A stretch of 11,843 nt of DNA from an uncultured Eubacteriaceae bacterium (GCA_947565475.1 CANOGI010000043.1:1-11843); one strand, 5' to 3'; shown: positions 1-7,188, counted from the stretch's first letter. The notes: a model not told the origin generated them from the sequence alone. Made by a program: numbers and translations.

Positions 1-1
1 A

Positions 2-802
2 TATGATAACACTATGCTCCAGTTTTTTTATGAAAGGCTTGTTTCTCAAGGGGTTTTGCCTGAAATCGCTGATATTCTACTTCAAGATATTGAAAATATT
101 GAGGATTTGGATAATTTGGATATTAACTTAATTGTTAAAGTAGTGTATAATAGAATAATAAAGATACTTGGCGAGCCTCAAATTTTAAAAGTTCATAAAA
201 CAGAGAGAAATTACGCTAAGAATGTTGTTTTTATTGGCCCTACAGGAGTTGGTAAAACTACCACAATAGCTAAGTTGTCATCTCAGTTTATTTTTAAGAA
301 TAAATTGAATGTTGGTTTTATTACTGCTGATACTTACAGAATCGCGGCTGTTGAGCAACTTAAAACTTACGCTGATATTCTTAATTCGGAAGTAGGCGTT
401 GTTTATAACAATGAGGATGTTGTTGAGAAAATAAATGAGTTTAAGGTTGTCAATGATGTGATTTTTATTGACACGGCGGGAAGGTCTCATAAAAATTCTG
501 AGAACCTCACTGAGCTAAAATCATTTTTAGACGCTATTCCCGGCGCGGAGATTTATCTTGTTCTCAGCATTACAACCAAATATGAGGATTTGTTGAGTGT
601 TATTGAGTCTTATTCAAAAATAACAGATTTTAAAATTATATTTACTAAGCTTGATGAAACCTCAGCTCTTGGTTCTGTTTTAAATATTTGTTATGAAACG
701 GGAAAAGAAATTTCTTATGCTACTGACGGACAGAATGTTCCGGATGACATAGATATTATTAAACCTGAAAGAATCGCGAGAGAGTTATTGGGAAGTGGGT
801 AA
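2..802 (+). CDS. flhF: FlhF, SRP-type GTPase for flagellar placement (5' partial)
   Basis: This is the C-terminal part of FlhF, the third SRP-family GTPase next to Ffh and FtsY, which directs where flagella are built at the membrane. The frame is open to the left edge, so the ATG at 14 is probably internal and the N-terminal basic domain lies outside. Counting from that ATG, the N domain precedes the P-loop GPTGVGKTTT (75-84). Then come the SRP-type DTYRIAAVEQLKTYA (106-120), the G3 box DTAGRS (153-158), the G4 box TKLDE (211-215) and the closing-loop GQNVPDDI (239-246). The full NG core is therefore present. The stop lies 5 bp before flhG, whose ribosome binding site (GGAAGTGGG) is embedded in the last flhF codons, suggesting coupled translation. 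Family assignment is secure; only the true start is unseen. Confidence 0.95.
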   Translation, partial: YDNTMLQFFYERLVSQGVLPEIADILLQDIENIEDLDNLDINLIVKVVYNRIIKILGEPQILKVHKTERNYAKNVVFIGPTGVGKTTTIAKLSSQFIFKNKLNVGFITADTYRIAAVEQLKTYADILNSEVGVVYNNEDVVEKINEFKVVNDVIFIDTAGRSHKNSENLTELKSFLDAIPGAEIYLVLSITTKYEDLLSVIESYSKITDFKIIFTKLDETSALGSVLNICYETGKEISYATDGQNVPDDIDIIKPERIARELLGSG

Positions 803-807
803 ATGTT

Positions 808-1701
808 ATGATGGACCAAGCTGATAATCTGAGAAATTTAATAAACAGAAATAATCTTGAGCAGGCTAATAAGAAAGTTGAGCTTTCATCAAGAGTTATT
901 ACAGTTACAAGCGGTAAGGGTGGAGTTGGCAAAACTAATTTTTCTTTAAATCTCGCTATTCAATTTAGCAGATTTAACAAGAAAGTTGTTATTATTGACG
1001 CCGATTTTGGCTTAGCGAATATTGAGGTTCTTTTTGGTATTTTGCCTAAATATAACCTCGCGGACGTTCTGAGAGGGGAAAAAGACGTTGAGGAGGTTTT
1101 AACTGACGGACCTATGGGAATTAAATTTATTTCGGGGGGGTCAGGGCTTAAAGAGCTTTCAAATATTACGGAAAAACAGCTTAATTATTTTATTAATAAT
1201 TTTTCTTATCTTGACGCGATTTCAGACATAATTATTATAGATACAGGCGCAGGAATTTCAAAATCTGTTGTGAATTTTATTAAGGCGTCTGATGAAACAA
1301 TTATTGTGACGACTCCTGAACCTACGTCGATTACAGACGCTTACGCTCTAATTAAGACAATTAAAGAGGAAAGTTTTGGGGTAATCCCTGATTTTAAGGT
1401 TGTTGTGAACAGAGCGGACGACGATGACGAGGGAGATGAGATATTTAATAAAATATCAAGAGCATCATCAAAATTTTTGGGAGTACATTTACAAAATTTA
1501 GGTTATATACCTTATGATAAATTTTTAGTAAAAGCGGTCAAACATCAACAGCCCGCTACATTATGTTTTCCTAACTGTGAGTTTACGAAATCCATTGAAA
1601 AAATAACAAATATTCTTATGGATGTTACAGTTGAACAAAGCTCAGACAAATCGGGAATACGAGGATTTATGAAGAGGCTTGTAAACATTTTTGGGAATTA
1701 G
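808..1701 (+). CDS. flhG: FlhG (YlxH/FleN), MinD-type ATPase controlling flagellar number
   Basis: A 297-residue MinD/ParA-family ATPase and partner of FlhF. The N-terminal helix carries DQADNLR (3-9), matching the DQAxxLR activator motif known to stimulate FlhF GTPase. The deviant Walker A is SGKGGVGKTN (35-44), with the signature lysine at 37. Walker A' is IIDADFGLAN (62-71) and switch II is IIDTGAGIS (143-151). The C-terminal GFMKRLVNIFGN (286-297) looks like the short amphipathic helix that anchors MinD/FlhG proteins to the membrane. Length fits the family. Two ATGs are adjacent at 808 and 811; either could start, and 808 is taken. In known systems FlhG also contacts the C-ring proteins FliM/FliY. 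Its place directly after flhF is the usual one. Confidence 0.95.
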   Translation: MMDQADNLRNLINRNNLEQANKKVELSSRVITVTSGKGGVGKTNFSLNLAIQFSRFNKKVVIIDADFGLANIEVLFGILPKYNLADVLRGEKDVEEVLTDGPMGIKFISGGSGLKELSNITEKQLNYFINNFSYLDAISDIIIIDTGAGISKSVVNFIKASDETIIVTTPEPTSITDAYALIKTIKEESFGVIPDFKVVVNRADDDDEGDEIFNKISRASSKFLGVHLQNLGYIPYDKFLVKAVKHQQPATLCFPNCEFTKSIEKITNILMDVTVEQSSDKSGIRGFMKRLVNIFGN

Positions 1702-1718
1702 CTTGGAGGTGGCATAGT

Positions 1719-2390
1719 ATGTCTTTAGAATACATAAAAACGGGAAACAGAGTAGAAATTCACTTAAATCGGGGAAATGACATAAAATACACGAGTTTAG
1801 TCGAGGAAAATTATGAAGACGGAAAGCTGCTTCTATATATACCTATGATGTATGGTAAGATTATAAAATTACCTATTGACGAAGAATATTTATTTACATT
1901 CGTTACAGAAAGGGGTATACTTAAATATAATGCCCTTATAAAAGAATATGTTTATATGAATGATTTTAACTTTATGATTATAGAGATAAAGTCAGAAATC
2001 GAAAGAGTTCAGAGGCGGGAGTTTTTTAGATTTGAGTGTGTTTTGCCTCTTAAATTTATTGAGTTTTTGGACGGTGAGGAAAATGATAATTCTTTATTGG
2101 ACGGAACTATACAGGATTTGGGTGAGGGAGGTATACGATTTTTATCAAACGAGGATCTTAAAGTGGGAGACAGACTTAAATTTTTCATTACTTTAAATTT
2201 TGATCGCGCGGTAGCGATAGGTGATATATTACATAAGCAGGAATATCCCAAATCTAATTTTAAATTTCAGTATAGAGTTAAATTTTTTGATTTACAACAG
2301 CAAGAAAGAGATAAAATTCTTAAATACATATTTTTTGAGCAAAGGTTTAAAGCGAGAAAAGACAGAGAAGAAGTTAGTATGGAAGATTAA
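1719..2390 (+). CDS. YcgR/FlgZ-like PilZ-domain protein (c-di-GMP receptor, flagellar brake)
   Basis: A 223-residue cytosolic protein with the YcgR layout: an N-terminal flagellar-brake (YcgR/PilZN-like) beta domain at about 5-92, then a PilZ domain at about 98-205. The c-di-GMP-binding arginine motif RxxxR is intact as R100-EFF-R104 within QRREFFRFE. The second PilZ motif, normally (D/N)xSxxG, reads D133-LGEG-G138, so the conserved Ser is Gly135. The family slows or modulates the flagellar motor when c-di-GMP rises. The start has a strong Shine-Dalgarno GGAGGTGG at 1705-1712, 17 bp after flhG. The C-terminal tail (208-223) is highly charged. In related clostridia this gene is followed by cheB/cheA/cheW/cheC; here the next gene is cheD, 68 bp on. 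Family call is firm; actual c-di-GMP binding is inferred and slightly weakened by the Gly substitution. Confidence 0.9.
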   Translation: MSLEYIKTGNRVEIHLNRGNDIKYTSLVEENYEDGKLLLYIPMMYGKIIKLPIDEEYLFTFVTERGILKYNALIKEYVYMNDFNFMIIEIKSEIERVQRREFFRFECVLPLKFIEFLDGEENDNSLLDGTIQDLGEGGIRFLSNEDLKVGDRLKFFITLNFDRAVAIGDILHKQEYPKSNFKFQYRVKFFDLQQQERDKILKYIFFEQRFKARKDREEVSMED

Positions 2391-2458
2391 AAGCTTATTT
2401 TTTATTAATTATATACTTTATTTTTAGCTGTTTTTTGATGTAATGGGAGTAGTGATAA

Positions 2459-2953
2459 ATGAGTTCATTTAGCAAAATGATTGTTGTTGGTATGGCAGAT
2501 TTAAATGTAACAAAAAGCCCAGGGATTCTTACAACCCTTGGACTGGGGTCGTGTGTTGGTATTTCCATTTATGACCATGTTAATAAAATAGCAGGGCTTG
2601 CTCATATAATGCTTCCCGACAGTTCACAGATTAAAAATAATTCAAATGTAGCTAAATTCGCGGATTCCGCTATTAAGAAACTTATTATGGATATGTGTAT
2701 GGTTGGCGCGAGGAGGGATTTTCTCAAAGCCAAAATAGCGGGGGGAGCCCAGATGTTCGCTTTTGATTCTACCAATGAAAATATGAGAATCGGCGATAGA
2801 AATGTTGAGGCGTCCACGAGGATTTTACGTATGTACAATATTCCTATTGTCGCTAATCATACAGGCTCTAATTACGGAAGAACTATTGAGCTTTACGCGG
2901 AGGATGGCAGGCTTATTGTTAAAACTATTGGTCACGGAACTTATGTTATATAA
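2459..2953 (+). CDS. cheD: CheD, chemoreceptor glutamine deamidase
   Basis: CheD deamidates specific glutamines of methyl-accepting chemotaxis proteins, and in Bacillus-type systems it binds the phosphatase CheC in an adaptation loop. At 164 residues it has the usual size. The papain-like catalytic site is complete: T26 and C32 in TLGLGSC and H49 in GLAHIMLP, aligning with T21, C27 and H44 of Thermotoga CheD. The conserved GGAQMF (95-100) and IGDRNV (111-116) blocks and the late NHTGSNYGRTIEL (133-145) are present. The start is supported by GGGAG at 2445-2449. It overlaps no neighbour upstream, but the next gene's ribosome site begins right at its stop. No cheC lies in the window, so its regulatory partner must be encoded elsewhere or be absent. 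Confidence 0.97.
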   Translation: MSSFSKMIVVGMADLNVTKSPGILTTLGLGSCVGISIYDHVNKIAGLAHIMLPDSSQIKNNSNVAKFADSAIKKLIMDMCMVGARRDFLKAKIAGGAQMFAFDSTNENMRIGDRNVEASTRILRMYNIPIVANHTGSNYGRTIELYAEDGRLIVKTIGHGTYVI

Positions 2954-2965
2954 GGCGGTGAGAAT

Positions 2966-3244
2966 ATGATTGAAAAGTTACATATTTATATTACAATTAT
3001 CGCTGCGCTGATTGTTAATATTTGTTGTATTATTATGTCAAATTCTTTATATACAAGTGTTTTGTATATTATTTTAACTATTATCGCATTTTATGTAATA
3101 GGAATTTTTGTACGTAATTTTTTTATTAAAAATTTTTATAATGAAAATCAGGAAAATATGGAAAATGAGCAAAATTCCGAAGGTGAGATAACCGAGGAAG
3201 ACGGTGTTGAAATTTCACAAGACGCTGAGGAACAATTAATTTAA
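2966..3244 (+). CDS. Small two-helix membrane protein with acidic tail, function unknown
   Basis: A 92-residue protein not recognised by function. Two hydrophobic segments (about 6-25 and 30-50) are followed by a short basic/aromatic stretch RNFFIKNFY and then a strongly acidic, Glu/Asn-rich tail (58-92). With two helices and a short loop, both ends should face the same side; the positive residues after helix 2 suggest the cytosol. It starts 12 bp after cheD with the ribosome site AGGCGGTGAG between them, so it is surely cotranscribed. Small membrane proteins at this position between cheD and sigD are, from memory, seen in related clostridial operons. A role in motility is inferred from position only. 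The frame, ribosome site and absence of rival frames support it as real. Confidence 0.75.
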   Translation: MIEKLHIYITIIAALIVNICCIIMSNSLYTSVLYIILTIIAFYVIGIFVRNFFIKNFYNENQENMENEQNSEGEITEEDGVEISQDAEEQLI

Positions 3245-3258
3245 CGGACATAAGTCAA

Positions 3259-3330
3259 GCGGGTCTATTTTTCGTACAATTTAGTACTTGCCCGCATATG
3301 TTATAAGTGAGTTTGCGAGAGCGAATTCGC
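3259..3330. repeat. Inverted repeats in the leader of sigD
   Basis: The 127-bp gap before sigD contains GTAC-aattta-GTAC (3274-3287) nested inside GCGGG (3259-3263) and CCCGC (3291-3295). It is followed by the perfect 10-bp palindrome GCGAATTCGC (3321-3330). This GC-rich pocket stands out in AT-rich surroundings. There is no T-run after the stems, so it does not look like a simple terminator. It may be an RNA processing or pausing element, or a regulator site. The SigD ribosome site GGCGGGAGGG follows at 3357-3364. Confidence 0.45.
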
Positions 3331-3371
3331 GCGTGGTTTTTGACAATTTTTTATAGGCGGGAGGGCAATTA

Positions 3372-4136
3372 ATGGCTGATAACATACAGGATTTATGGCA
3401 AGCTTACAGAAGCGCGAAAGAGCCGGCAATTAAAGAAAAGCTTATATTGGAATACGCTCCTCTTGTTAAACTTGTCGCTGGAAGGATAAGCATTCATATT
3501 GGTCAATATGTTGATTTTGATGATCTTATCAGCTATGGAATATTTGGTCTTATTGACGCTATTGATAAATTTAATATGGATAAGGGTGTTAAATTTGAAA
3601 CTTATGCATCATTGAGAATCAGAGGCGAGATTATTGATAATATCAGAAGGCTCGACTGGATTCCGAGAACGTTGCGACAAAAAAGCAAACAGTTAGACAA
3701 ATATTATTCCAATCTTGAGTCGGAGCTCGGCAGGGAGCCGACTTATGAGGAAATCGCGCAACGTATGGAAATTTCCGTTGACGAGGTTAAGGATTTAATG
3801 CAAAAATCATCGGCGTTATCGTTAATTTCTCTTGATGATTATATTGACACTAATAAAGATGTGACAGTGGCGGATGTTGTTCAGACTAAAGCCGATACAC
3901 CCGATTTGAGTTATGAAAAAAAAGAGGTCAAAGAAATACTTATTAACGCTATAAATAAACTTACGGAAAAAGAAAAGAAAGTTGTTACGTTATATTATTT
4001 TGAAGAACTTACACTTAAGGAAATAAGTAAAGTTATGAGTGTTTCAGAGTCAAGAGTTTCTCAGATTCATTCTAAGGCTATTGTTAAACTTCAAAATAAG
4101 CTCGGTAAATATAAGTCTATTTTATTTTTGAATTAA
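3372..4136 (+). CDS. sigD: Motility sigma factor SigD/FliA (sigma-28 family)
   Basis: A 254-residue group 3 sigma factor directing RNA polymerase to late flagellar, motility and chemotaxis promoters. Region 2 is clear: LILEYAPLVKLVAGRI (24-39), the core-binding DFDDLISYGIFGLIDAIDKF (48-67) and the -10 reading segment FETYASLRIRGEIIDNIRR (75-93). The hallmark FliA/SigD stretch LDWIPRTLRQ follows (94-103). Region 3 spans about 105-175. Region 4 has LTEKEKKVVTLYYFEELT (197-214) and the helix-turn-helix LKEISKVMSVSESRVSQIHSKAI (215-237), which reads the -35. Length matches the family. The start follows a strong GGGAGGG site. Activity of such factors is normally held by the anti-sigma FlgM, which is not in the window. 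Sporulation sigma factors share folds, but the context and WIPR motif favour SigD. Confidence 0.95.
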   Translation: MADNIQDLWQAYRSAKEPAIKEKLILEYAPLVKLVAGRISIHIGQYVDFDDLISYGIFGLIDAIDKFNMDKGVKFETYASLRIRGEIIDNIRRLDWIPRTLRQKSKQLDKYYSNLESELGREPTYEEIAQRMEISVDEVKDLMQKSSALSLISLDDYIDTNKDVTVADVVQTKADTPDLSYEKKEVKEILINAINKLTEKEKKVVTLYYFEELTLKEISKVMSVSESRVSQIHSKAIVKLQNKLGKYKSILFLN

Positions 4137-4153
4137 GTTGGGAGTTGATTTTC

Positions 4154-5545
4154 ATGGATGAGAATATTTCAAAAAATGAAAGTATTGATTTGGACATTTC
4201 CGCTGACAAGATGAGTGTTTCTATAATTTTTATGGAGCCTATTAACAATGGGAGTCTTCTAACTAAATCGGATATAGTAAGAAGCTTAAACGGCAATGGT
4301 ATAAGATACGGAATAGATGAAAATTTAATAGATGAACTTGTCGCTAATAAAGAATATGGCAGATGGTTTAAGGTTGCGGAGGGCGAGGAACCTCAAAAGG
4401 GTGTTGACGGATATATTGAATATTTTTTCACCACAGATAAAAAATCACTAAAACCTAAAATGCTTGACGACGGTTCAGTGGATTATAAGAATATGAATCT
4501 TTTTGAAACAGCTGTTGAAAATCAGACTCTTGCTATTTCTCATCCGGCTGTTCCTGGAAAAGACGGAATGAATGTTTTTGCTAAAAGCATTCCGGCGGAA
4601 CGTCCCAAAAAAGCTCCGGCTCTTCCAAAGGGAAAAAATACAAAAATCCTTGAGGACGGCGTTACTCTTATTTCGGAAATAAGCGGAAGAATTTTTTATA
4701 TGGATGGCAGAGTAAGCGTATTTCCTATACTGGAGATTATGGGGGACGTTGATAACTCTACAGGAAATGTTGAGTTTTTGGGCACAATTGTCGTTAAAGG
4801 CACTGTTTTATCGGGATTTTCAGTCAACGCGGGAGCCGATGTGGAGATAGAAGGCGCTGTTGAGGGCGCTATTATTAAAGCAAAAGGCAATGTTTTGCTT
4901 ATGAAAGGTGTACAGGGCGGAGGAAAAGCTGTAATTGAGGCAGGCGGAGATATTAACGCTAATTTTATTGAGAGCAGTACAGTATCTGCCGGTGGAAATA
5001 TAACGGCAAATTCTATTATGCACAGTAAAGTTCGTTGCGGAAACGTTTTAAATCTTGTCGGTAAACGAGGTTTGTTTGTTGGAGGAAAAGCGGTTGTCGG
5101 AAGTAAAATTGAGGCGAAAGTAATCGGCTCAAATATGGCTACTGTTACGGAGCTTGAGGTAGGTGTTGACCCTGTTCAGCTTGAGGAATACAAACAAGCG
5201 GTTCAAAATATTGAGAAGTACAATGAGCAATATAAGGAAACGGAGAAAGTTATCAATATTATTCAAAGAGTTGAGCTTACTAGACTTACTGATGAAAAGA
5301 AAAAAATGCTTATGGACGCTATCAGAAATAAAATTGTACTTAAGTCAAAGATAAATGAAAATCAGCAGAAAGTTGAGACAATTATGCCAAGACTTAAGCA
5401 AAAAAATGGCAGGGTTTCAGCCAGCAACGTTATTTATTCAGGAGTCAAAGTAACTATAAACGACGCTGTTATGTATGTGAGAGACGATTTACAGCACTGT
5501 TCTTTAATTAATAATAAAGGCAAAGTTTCAGTAAGCGCTTTTTAA
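4154..5545 (+). CDS. fapA: FapA family protein (DUF342), polymer-forming/coiled-coil, flagellar-associated
   Basis: A 463-residue FapA/DUF342 protein. The N-terminal domain (about 10-150) includes the typical GRWFKVAEGEEPQKGVDG and HPAVPGKDGMNVF blocks. The middle (about 195-335) is a right-handed beta-helix of short Gly/Val-rich repeats such as VKGTVLSGFSVNAGADVEI and VIEAGGDINANFIE. After that comes a charged coiled coil (about 338-420) and a short C-terminal beta segment. I start at ATG 4154 because GGGAG lies at 4140-4144; an in-frame TTG at 4145 is too close to that site. It sits 17 bp after sigD. FapA proteins are annotated as flagellar assembly protein A and have been linked to polar landmark or regulatory functions in some bacteria, but no biochemical activity is established. 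Family call firm, role uncertain. Confidence 0.92.
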   Translation: MDENISKNESIDLDISADKMSVSIIFMEPINNGSLLTKSDIVRSLNGNGIRYGIDENLIDELVANKEYGRWFKVAEGEEPQKGVDGYIEYFFTTDKKSLKPKMLDDGSVDYKNMNLFETAVENQTLAISHPAVPGKDGMNVFAKSIPAERPKKAPALPKGKNTKILEDGVTLISEISGRIFYMDGRVSVFPILEIMGDVDNSTGNVEFLGTIVVKGTVLSGFSVNAGADVEIEGAVEGAIIKAKGNVLLMKGVQGGGKAVIEAGGDINANFIESSTVSAGGNITANSIMHSKVRCGNVLNLVGKRGLFVGGKAVVGSKIEAKVIGSNMATVTELEVGVDPVQLEEYKQAVQNIEKYNEQYKETEKVINIIQRVELTRLTDEKKKMLMDAIRNKIVLKSKINENQQKVETIMPRLKQKNGRVSASNVIYSGVKVTINDAVMYVRDDLQHCSLINNKGKVSVSAF

Positions 5546-5661
5546 TTTTAAAAATTTGATGTCCATAAGTTTTAAGCGGTTAAATAATTTTTATTTATAT
5601 TTGGATATTATTATAATTTTAAGTATTGTTTTTTTAGCATATTTTTATAGAAGGTGATTTT

Positions 5662-5964
5662 ATGGCTATTCAACCTATTGATTTACAGCTTATGATGAAC
5701 AGGTCTACGGAGGTAAATCACTCAAACACTCAGAATCAAAGATATGATGCTCAACAACAAGCTTTTAACGCTGAGTTTCAGCATCAAATCGAGCAAACCG
5801 CTAATCAAACAAACGAGGTAAGCAAAACAGAGGAAAACGCTATTAAAGATGGGCAAAGCAGAAACAAGGGAAGCTATAAAGGCAAAAAAGGCAAAGGCAA
5901 AAAAGAAGATGAAAAAAACGTTAAAAAAAATAAAAGCACGAGTCTTTTTGACGTCAGTATATAG
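5662..5964 (+). CDS. Lysine-rich, disordered 100-residue protein in the flagellar operon, function unknown
   Basis: Not recognised by function. The N-terminus MAIQPIDLQLMM looks like a short conserved motif, followed by a Gln/Asn-rich region (12-55). From 67 to 93 comes a very basic Gly/Lys run containing KGKKGKGKKEDEK, and the protein ends in a short hydrophobic SLFDVSI. No signal peptide or membrane segment is visible. The ribosome site GAAGGTGA (5650-5657) supports ATG 5662, and the next gene follows after 17 bp. Such an uncharged-then-basic disordered protein could be a chaperone, a nucleic-acid or polyanion binder, or a substrate of the flagellar export apparatus; none of these is demonstrated. 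Position within the operon is the only functional clue. Confidence 0.72.
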   Translation: MAIQPIDLQLMMNRSTEVNHSNTQNQRYDAQQQAFNAEFQHQIEQTANQTNEVSKTEENAIKDGQSRNKGSYKGKKGKGKKEDEKNVKKNKSTSLFDVSI

Positions 5965-5981
5965 TTTTTAAGGAGATAGAA

Positions 5982-6464
5982 ATGTTATTTGATATTATAT
6001 TGGTATTATTAATAATTATCGGAATAATATTAGTTATTTTTGCTTACGCGAGCAAGAAAAAAGATAGCGGGGATAATGATTATTTTGAGGCTAACGCTTC
6101 TGTTCAGCTTGTTAAACAAGCGATTGAGGACGCGGATAACGCTATTGAACAACTTAATAAGATGTCCTCAAATGTATTTGAGGAATTTGAGGAAAAATAT
6201 CAAGAACTTTTATTTTTATATCAAATGATTGACGATATGAAGGAAAAAAGAGCGAAAATTGATTTTAATACCGAATCTCAAGAAAATATAAGTCTTAATA
6301 GAAATCAAGGTTATTACGAGTCACTTAATTCTTTTAAAAATCCTAACCTTGAGAAAATTAGAAATATGCAGGCGCGGGGTCTTTCTATAGCTGAAATTTC
6401 CAAAGCACTTAATATGGGTCAAGGTGAAGTTAAGCTTATTTTAGAACTTGGAAAGGCAAGGTGA
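5982..6464 (+). CDS. Membrane-anchored coiled-coil protein with C-terminal HTH-like motif (DUF6115/DUF2802-like)
   Basis: A 160-residue protein with one N-terminal membrane helix (3-22, nearly all Ile/Leu/Val), then the basic ASKKK. A predicted coiled coil spans 38-93 and a linker 94-120. The C-terminal segment ARGLSIAEISKALNMGQGEV (131-150) reads like a helix-turn-helix. This architecture matches DUF6115/DUF2802-type proteins found near flagellar genes in Firmicutes; the family name is from memory and of moderate certainty. The basic residues after the helix place the bulk in the cytosol. AAGGAG at 5970-5975 supports the start. A membrane-tethered HTH-like tail suggests a protein or DNA docking module at the membrane, possibly near the flagellar base; this is inference. 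Confidence 0.82.
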   Translation: MLFDIILVLLIIIGIILVIFAYASKKKDSGDNDYFEANASVQLVKQAIEDADNAIEQLNKMSSNVFEEFEEKYQELLFLYQMIDDMKEKRAKIDFNTESQENISLNRNQGYYESLNSFKNPNLEKIRNMQARGLSIAEISKALNMGQGEVKLILELGKAR

Positions 6465-6471
6465 TTTTTCT

Positions 6472-7185
6472 GTGGAGAAAAGGAGTTTTATTTTAGGTCT
6501 TGGGATAGGAATTATTGTTTCTGTGATTATTATTTGGTCAGTATATAAGATTTCTGGTATTGGAAATAATGATATTACGGATTTGGAAATTGAGAAAAGA
6601 GCGAGAGAGCTTGGAATGGAGTATTTTTCAGAAAATACTTCTGAGGAAAGTTCTGAGTTATCAAGCGAGGTTATAACATACGCTCCCGCCGTTTATGAGG
6701 CTGAAACGTCTGTCGCTGAAACCTATAGCAATAGAGAAGAGTTATCTCATACGGAAAACAACGTTAATAATGATTCTGAAAAGAAAAATATACCTGATAA
6801 CGTTTCGCAGAGTAAAAACGTGTCAGAAAAAAAGAAAAGTGAAAATGATAAAAATAAGAAAGATATTTTTAACGATGGACTTGCCGGAAATTCTGAAAAA
6901 GAAGATATGTCTAACGTGAGTGACACTTTTAATGGAGAGGAAAATTCTCCTATTGAGCAAACGGACGAATCTTTAGTGGACGTAACAATAACCGCTGGTA
7001 CAAACGCCAGGAGAGTAAGTAATATTTTCGCTGAAAAAGGTATTATTGAAAATGCCGCGGAATATGAGAAGTTTTTAATTAATAACAAGAAAACAAAAAG
7101 TATAAGAACGGGTAATTATAAAATTCCTAAAAATATCAGTTATGAGGAATTGACTAAAATAATTATTGAGAAACCAAAAAGGTAA
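6472..7185 (+). CDS. Membrane protein with C-terminal MltG/YceG-like N-domain, no transglycosylase domain
   Basis: A 237-residue protein. The chosen start is GTG 6472, because AAGGTGA (6458-6464), overlapping the previous stop, is spaced 7 nt before it. A TTG at 6448 lies upstream of that site. One membrane helix spans about 4-27. A long Ser/Glu/Asn/Lys low-complexity linker covers about 50-165, outside the membrane by the lone-anchor layout. The final 65 residues (VTITAGTNARRVSNIFAEKG onward, with TGNYKIPKNISYEELTKIII) resemble the LysM-like substrate domain at the start of MltG/YceG endolytic transglycosylases. The large catalytic domain with its Glu is absent, so it is probably not an enzyme but a wall- or glycan-binding protein. 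It is the last gene before the operon terminator. Confidence 0.82.
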   Translation: MEKRSFILGLGIGIIVSVIIIWSVYKISGIGNNDITDLEIEKRARELGMEYFSENTSEESSELSSEVITYAPAVYEAETSVAETYSNREELSHTENNVNNDSEKKNIPDNVSQSKNVSEKKKSENDKNKKDIFNDGLAGNSEKEDMSNVSDTFNGEENSPIEQTDESLVDVTITAGTNARRVSNIFAEKGIIENAAEYEKFLINNKKTKSIRTGNYKIPKNISYEELTKIIIEKPKR

Positions 7186-7188
7186 TTG

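Noticed and set aside
3340..3345. TTGACA just before sigD as a -35
   Set aside because: No -10 at 16-18 bp downstream; that position is occupied by the ribosome binding site region.
3891..3897. GCCGATA, resembling a SigD -10 element (also at 8822-8828)
   Set aside because: Both lie inside coding regions with no TAAA about 15 bp upstream.
4145..4153. TTG at 4145 as an upstream start of fapA
   Set aside because: It directly abuts the GGGAG site, leaving no spacing; ATG 4154 has correct spacing.
5612..5617. TATAAT in the 116-bp gap before the 100-codon gene
   Set aside because: The -10 is perfect but no -35 better than 3/6 lies at 16-18 bp; chance matches are frequent in this AT-rich gap. It could still be an internal promoter.
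6448..6471. TTG at 6448 as start of the MltG-like protein
   Set aside because: It lies upstream of the AAGGTGA site; GTG 6472 is spaced correctly and gives a typical basic start before the membrane helix.
6747..7088. Antisense frame of 113 codons opposite the MltG-like gene
   Set aside because: It mirrors the Ser/Glu/Lys low-complexity linker of the + strand gene and yields a Ser/Phe/Leu-rich string with no ribosome site.
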